Source: an uncultured Acetatifactor sp. (GTDB lineage: Bacteria > Bacillota > Clostridia > Lachnospirales > Lachnospiraceae). From it: a stretch of DNA of 7,852 nt. The translations under genes were made by a program, and so were the position numbers. Location of the stretch: assembly GCA_947626405.1 (NCBI GenBank), contig CANQSE010000083.1, positions 1-7,852 on the forward strand. Direction: 5' to 3'. Each line of letters starts with the position of its first letter. Positions within the stretch are counted from its first letter, which is position 1. The notes beneath the pieces were generated by a model. That model had not been told where the DNA came from, searched no databases, and worked only from the letters and a program-made list of their open reading frames with translations. Below, piece after piece: positions 5,227 to 7,852 of the stretch.

Positions 5227-7793
5227 GACAATATAATGTGATTGGTATGAGCTGCGCCGCCTGCAGCGCACGCGTTGAAAAGGCGGTTTCAAAAGTGCCG
5301 GGAGTCACTTCGTGCTCCGTCAGTCTTTTAACTAATTCCATGGGCGTTGAGGGAGACGCGGACAGTGAAAGCGTGATAAAGGCGGTGGAGGACGCGGGAT
5401 ACGGAGCGTCGTTAAAGACTGCTCAGAAAAAAGACGAGACGGCGGCCGAGGATGACGCTCTTAAGGATCGCGAGACGCCGATCCTTAAGAAAAGGCTTAT
5501 CGCTTCGGTGGGATTTCTGCTTGTCCTTCTGTATTTTTCCATGGGACATATGATGTTTGGGTTCCCGCTTCCCGAGTGGTTTAACGGAAATCCGACAGCC
5601 GTGGGACTTGTGCAGCTTCTGCTCTCCGAAGCCGTAATGATCATAAACAGGAAGTTTTTCATAAATGGGTTTAAGGGCCTTGTGCACCGTGCGCCAAATA
5701 TGGACACACTTGTTGCAATGGGCTCGATGGCGTCCTTTCTCTGGAGCACTTATGCGCTTTTTATGATGACGGACGCCCAGATACACAGCGGCACCGAAGC
5801 GGCAATGGAGTACATGTCGGAATTTTACTTTGAGTCGGCCGCAATGATCCTAACGCTTATAACGGTTGGTAAAATGCTGGAAGCGCGTTCAAAGGGAAAG
5901 ACGACGGACGCGCTTAAGGGTCTGATGAAGCTTGCTCCAAAGACGGCGGTGGTCTTAAAGGACGGAGCCGAGGTTACGCTCCCTGTAGAACAGGTAAAAA
6001 AGGGAGACGTGTTTGTGGTGCGCCCCGGAGAAAATATTCCGGTGGACGGAGTCATTCTTGAGGGAGATACGGCGGTCAACGAAGCCTCGCTTACGGGCGA
6101 GAGCATACCGGTTGACAAAACTGTGGGAAGCGACGTATTTGCCGCCACGGTGAACCAGGCGGGCTTTATCCGGTGCGAGGCTGTCCGCGTGGGCGAGGAC
6201 ACAACGCTTTCGCAGATTATAAGGATGGTCGGCGACGCGGCGGCCACAAAGGCACCGATTGCAAAGCTGGCCGACCGTGTTTCGGGAATTTTTGTGCCGG
6301 CGGTGATGGCAGTGGCCCTGGTTACTCTGGTTGTGTGGAGGATTGCCGGACAGGATTTCGGCTTTGCGCTTGCCAGGGCAATATCAGTGCTTGTGATAAG
6401 CTGTCCGTGTGCGCTTGGACTTGCGACGCCGGTGGCAATTATGGTGGGAAACGGTCTTGGGGCCAGAAACGGCATCCTGTTTAAGACGGCGGTCTCGCTG
6501 GAGCAAACCGGCAGAACGCGTATTGTGGCTCTTGATAAAACGGGAACAATAACGCGTGGCGAGCCGGAGGTGACAGATCTTATCCCGGCGAACGGATATA
6601 CGGAGGAAGAACTTCTGGAGACGGCATGCTCTGTTGAGAAAAAGAGCGAACATCCTCTTGCCAAAGCGATTCTTGAAAAAGGCATTGAGCTTGGTGCGGC
6701 GCAGAGGGAGGTCGCGGATTTTAAGGCTCTGCCGGGAAACGGCCTTGAGGCCGTGCTGGACGGTAAAAAAGTGACTGCGGGCAGCGTTAAATATATGTCG
6801 GGCGTCGTTGACATTGACGAGGACATGAAGGTTAAGGCTGACAGTCTGGCACTGGCGGGAAAGACACCGGTTATGTTTGGGATTGAGCGGCGTCTCGTCG
6901 GTATGATCGCCGTGGCCGACGTTATAAAGGAGGACAGCGCGCAGGCCGTCAGACAGCTTCGTAGCATGGGAATACGCGTTGTCATGCTCACCGGAGACAA
7001 TGAGAAGACTGCAGGAGCCGTCGGGGAACAGGCGGGAGTGGACGAGGTGATAGCGGGACTTTTGCCTGACGGAAAGGAAAAGGCGATCCGGAGCTTAAAA
7101 CAACAGGGAACGGTCGTGATGGTCGGAGACGGCATAAACGACGCACCCGCCCTTACGGCAGCGGATGTCGGCATCGCAATCGGAGCGGGGACGGATATTG
7201 CAATTGACGCGGCGGACGTCGTGCTCATGCACAGCAGCTTAAGCGACGTGCCTGCAGCGATACGATTAAGCAGGGCGACACTGAGAAATATCAGACAGAA
7301 TCTGTTCTGGGCGTTTTTTTACAACGTACTGGGGATCCCCCTCGCCGCGGGAGTATGGATTCCGTTATTCGGATGGAAGCTGAATCCGATGTTCGGAGCG
7401 GCCGCCATGAGCCTTTCAAGCTTCTGCGTAGTATCAAATGCCCTGAGACTGAACATGTTTAAAATACACGGTCAGAGCAGGGAGAAAAAAACAAAGCTGC
7501 CGGATGAGCGGTTCGGCAATTGTCAGACTGGCGACGGTCAGACCGACAACGCTCAAAAAAATAATAAAAAGGAGAGAACAGACATGAAAAAGACAATGGA
7601 AATCGAGGGTATGATGTGCGCTCACTGCGAGGCAAGGGTAAAAAAGGCGCTTGAGGCGCTCGACGCGGTTGACGAGGCTGTGGTGAGCCACGAAAGCAAA
7701 TCGGCTGTGGTAAGCCTTAACAGCGAGATCGACGACGACACGCTCAGACAGGCGGTGGAGGCTCAGGATTACAAGGTGGTGTCGATACTTTAA
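5223..7793 (+). CDS. copA: Cu(I)-exporting P1B-type ATPase CopA with C-terminal chaperone domain
   Basis: Membrane ATPase that pumps cytoplasmic Cu(I) out of the cell, 856 residues from ATG 5223. An N-terminal heavy-metal domain carries GMSCAAC (Cys11, Cys14). Eight membrane segments follow in P1B order. The actuator motif TGES is at 291-294. TM6 has the Cu(I)-site CPC (394-396). The phosphorylated Asp438 lies in DKTGT, the nucleotide-domain His-Pro is at 477-478, TGDN at 590-593 and GDGINDAP at 635-642. Tyr700-Asn701 in TM7 and Met729-x-x-Ser-Ser in TM8 complete the P1B-1 copper signature, which distinguishes it from zinc or silver-only groups. After TM8 a hydrophilic linker (about 750-787) leads to a second metal-binding domain with CAHC (799-802). 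This makes the protein longer than the usual single-domain CopA of about 740-750 residues. Second gene of the CsoR operon. GTG 5214 would add three residues. Confidence 0.97.
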   Translation: MRQYNVIGMSCAACSARVEKAVSKVPGVTSCSVSLLTNSMGVEGDADSESVIKAVEDAGYGASLKTAQKKDETAAEDDALKDRETPILKKRLIASVGFLLVLLYFSMGHMMFGFPLPEWFNGNPTAVGLVQLLLSEAVMIINRKFFINGFKGLVHRAPNMDTLVAMGSMASFLWSTYALFMMTDAQIHSGTEAAMEYMSEFYFESAAMILTLITVGKMLEARSKGKTTDALKGLMKLAPKTAVVLKDGAEVTLPVEQVKKGDVFVVRPGENIPVDGVILEGDTAVNEASLTGESIPVDKTVGSDVFAATVNQAGFIRCEAVRVGEDTTLSQIIRMVGDAAATKAPIAKLADRVSGIFVPAVMAVALVTLVVWRIAGQDFGFALARAISVLVISCPCALGLATPVAIMVGNGLGARNGILFKTAVSLEQTGRTRIVALDKTGTITRGEPEVTDLIPANGYTEEELLETACSVEKKSEHPLAKAILEKGIELGAAQREVADFKALPGNGLEAVLDGKKVTAGSVKYMSGVVDIDEDMKVKADSLALAGKTPVMFGIERRLVGMIAVADVIKEDSAQAVRQLRSMGIRVVMLTGDNEKTAGAVGEQAGVDEVIAGLLPDGKEKAIRSLKQQGTVVMVGDGINDAPALTAADVGIAIGAGTDIAIDAADVVLMHSSLSDVPAAIRLSRATLRNIRQNLFWAFFYNVLGIPLAAGVWIPLFGWKLNPMFGAAAMSLSSFCVVSNALRLNMFKIHGQSREKKTKLPDERFGNCQTGDGQTDNAQKNNKKERTDMKKTMEIEGMMCAHCEARVKKALEALDAVDEAVVSHESKSAVVSLNSEIDDDTLRQAVEAQDYKVVSIL
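7568..7575 (+). promoter_or_regulatory. Internal ribosome binding site before the CopZ-like domain
   Basis: AAAGGAGA lies inside the copA frame, 8 bases before the in-frame ATG at 7584, within an A-rich patch (about 7555-7572) unlike the surrounding coding sequence. Its strength and spacing equal a normal gene start, suggesting independent translation of the last 69 codons. Confidence 0.6.
7584..7793 (+). CDS. copZ: Possible free CopZ-like copper chaperone from internal start in copA
   Basis: Starting at this internal ATG, the last 69 codons of copA encode a complete ferredoxin-fold heavy-metal-associated domain of the usual CopZ size. It starts MKKTMEIEGMMCAHC, with the Cu(I)-binding Cys12 and Cys15, and ends DYKVVSIL. 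CopZ proteins carry Cu(I) in the cytoplasm and deliver it to CopA and to CsoR-type sensors. The domain shares frame and stop with copA, so as read it is the ATPase's C-terminal domain. The separate ribosome binding site suggests that a free chaperone is made too, or that copA's own stop codon was lost and two genes fused. The domain identity is firm; independent expression is inference. Confidence 0.5.
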   Translation: MKKTMEIEGMMCAHCEARVKKALEALDAVDEAVVSHESKSAVVSLNSEIDDDTLRQAVEAQDYKVVSIL

Positions 7794-7820
7794 AAGCGCG
7801 ACGCACGCAACAGTTTTGTA

Positions 7821-7852
7821 CCTTCGTCGTATTCAGCCCGGCAATGTCGATG
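7821..7852 (-). repeat. Inverted copy of the intergenic repeat (cut by window end)
   Basis: These last 32 bases are the reverse complement of 4709-4740 at 29 of 32 positions, and at 26 of 27 over 7826-7852. The match includes the ATACGAC flank found only on copy 3. The element begins 27 bases after the copA stop and continues beyond the window. It is oriented opposite to the array at 4298-4740, so the same repeat end faces the copper operon from both sides. Confidence 0.85.

Noticed and set aside
6173..6484. 103-codon plus-strand frame inside copA
   Set aside because: Out-of-frame shadow over the actuator-TM6 region of copA; no domain.
5825..7228. 467-codon open frame on the minus strand
   Set aside because: It lies entirely antisense to copA, whose motifs are intact; the translation is low-complexity Ser/Ala/Thr-rich with no recognisable domain. 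It is a shadow of codon bias.

Overview
The window looks like chromosomal DNA of a Gram-positive Clostridia member, most likely Lachnospiraceae. The reasons are strong purine-rich ribosome binding sites (AGGAGG type), near-consensus sigma-A promoter elements, a hybrid kinase/receiver of the style common in gut Clostridia, a DegV domain (a Firmicutes-centred family), a clostridial-type chemoreceptor and a CsoR-regulated copper exporter. The family-level placement is inference from protein style, not a search result. All genes read on the + strand.

Left part (1-2070): the end of a histidine kinase and, in the same reading frame after one TAA codon, a receiver domain fused to a complete DegV (fatty-acid-binding type) domain. 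The linker across the stop still reads like the normal kinase-receiver junction. The simplest view is one HK-REC-DegV protein that is now split by a nonsense codon, or affected by a sequence error. It would couple phosphotransfer signalling to a lipid-binding domain.

Middle (2071-4275): a 222-base spacer with a stem-loop, then a complete methyl-accepting chemotaxis protein with two membrane segments. Its dCache sensor keeps residues resembling the amino-acid-binding motif, and its cytoplasmic signalling tip is canonical.

Intergenic block (4276-4784): about 430 bases of a non-coding repeat in three copies. One is partial and two are nearly identical, spaced 186 bases apart. Each full copy has 31-base imperfect inverted arms able to form a long hairpin. 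A copy in opposite orientation begins at the far right edge of the window, so the copper genes lie between inverted copies of the same element.

Right part (4785-7793): a self-contained copper-efflux operon. A TTGACA-17-TATGAT promoter is covered by a perfect 45-base palindrome containing two CsoR-type operator sites. It drives csoR (Cu(I)-sensing repressor) and then copA (Cu(I)-exporting P1B-type ATPase). The copA frame continues through a linker into a C-terminal CopZ-like metallochaperone domain that has its own ribosome binding site and ATG, so both a fused CopA-CopZ and free CopZ may be made. Expected logic: Cu(I) binds CsoR, repression is lifted, and the ATPase and chaperone are produced to remove cytoplasmic copper.
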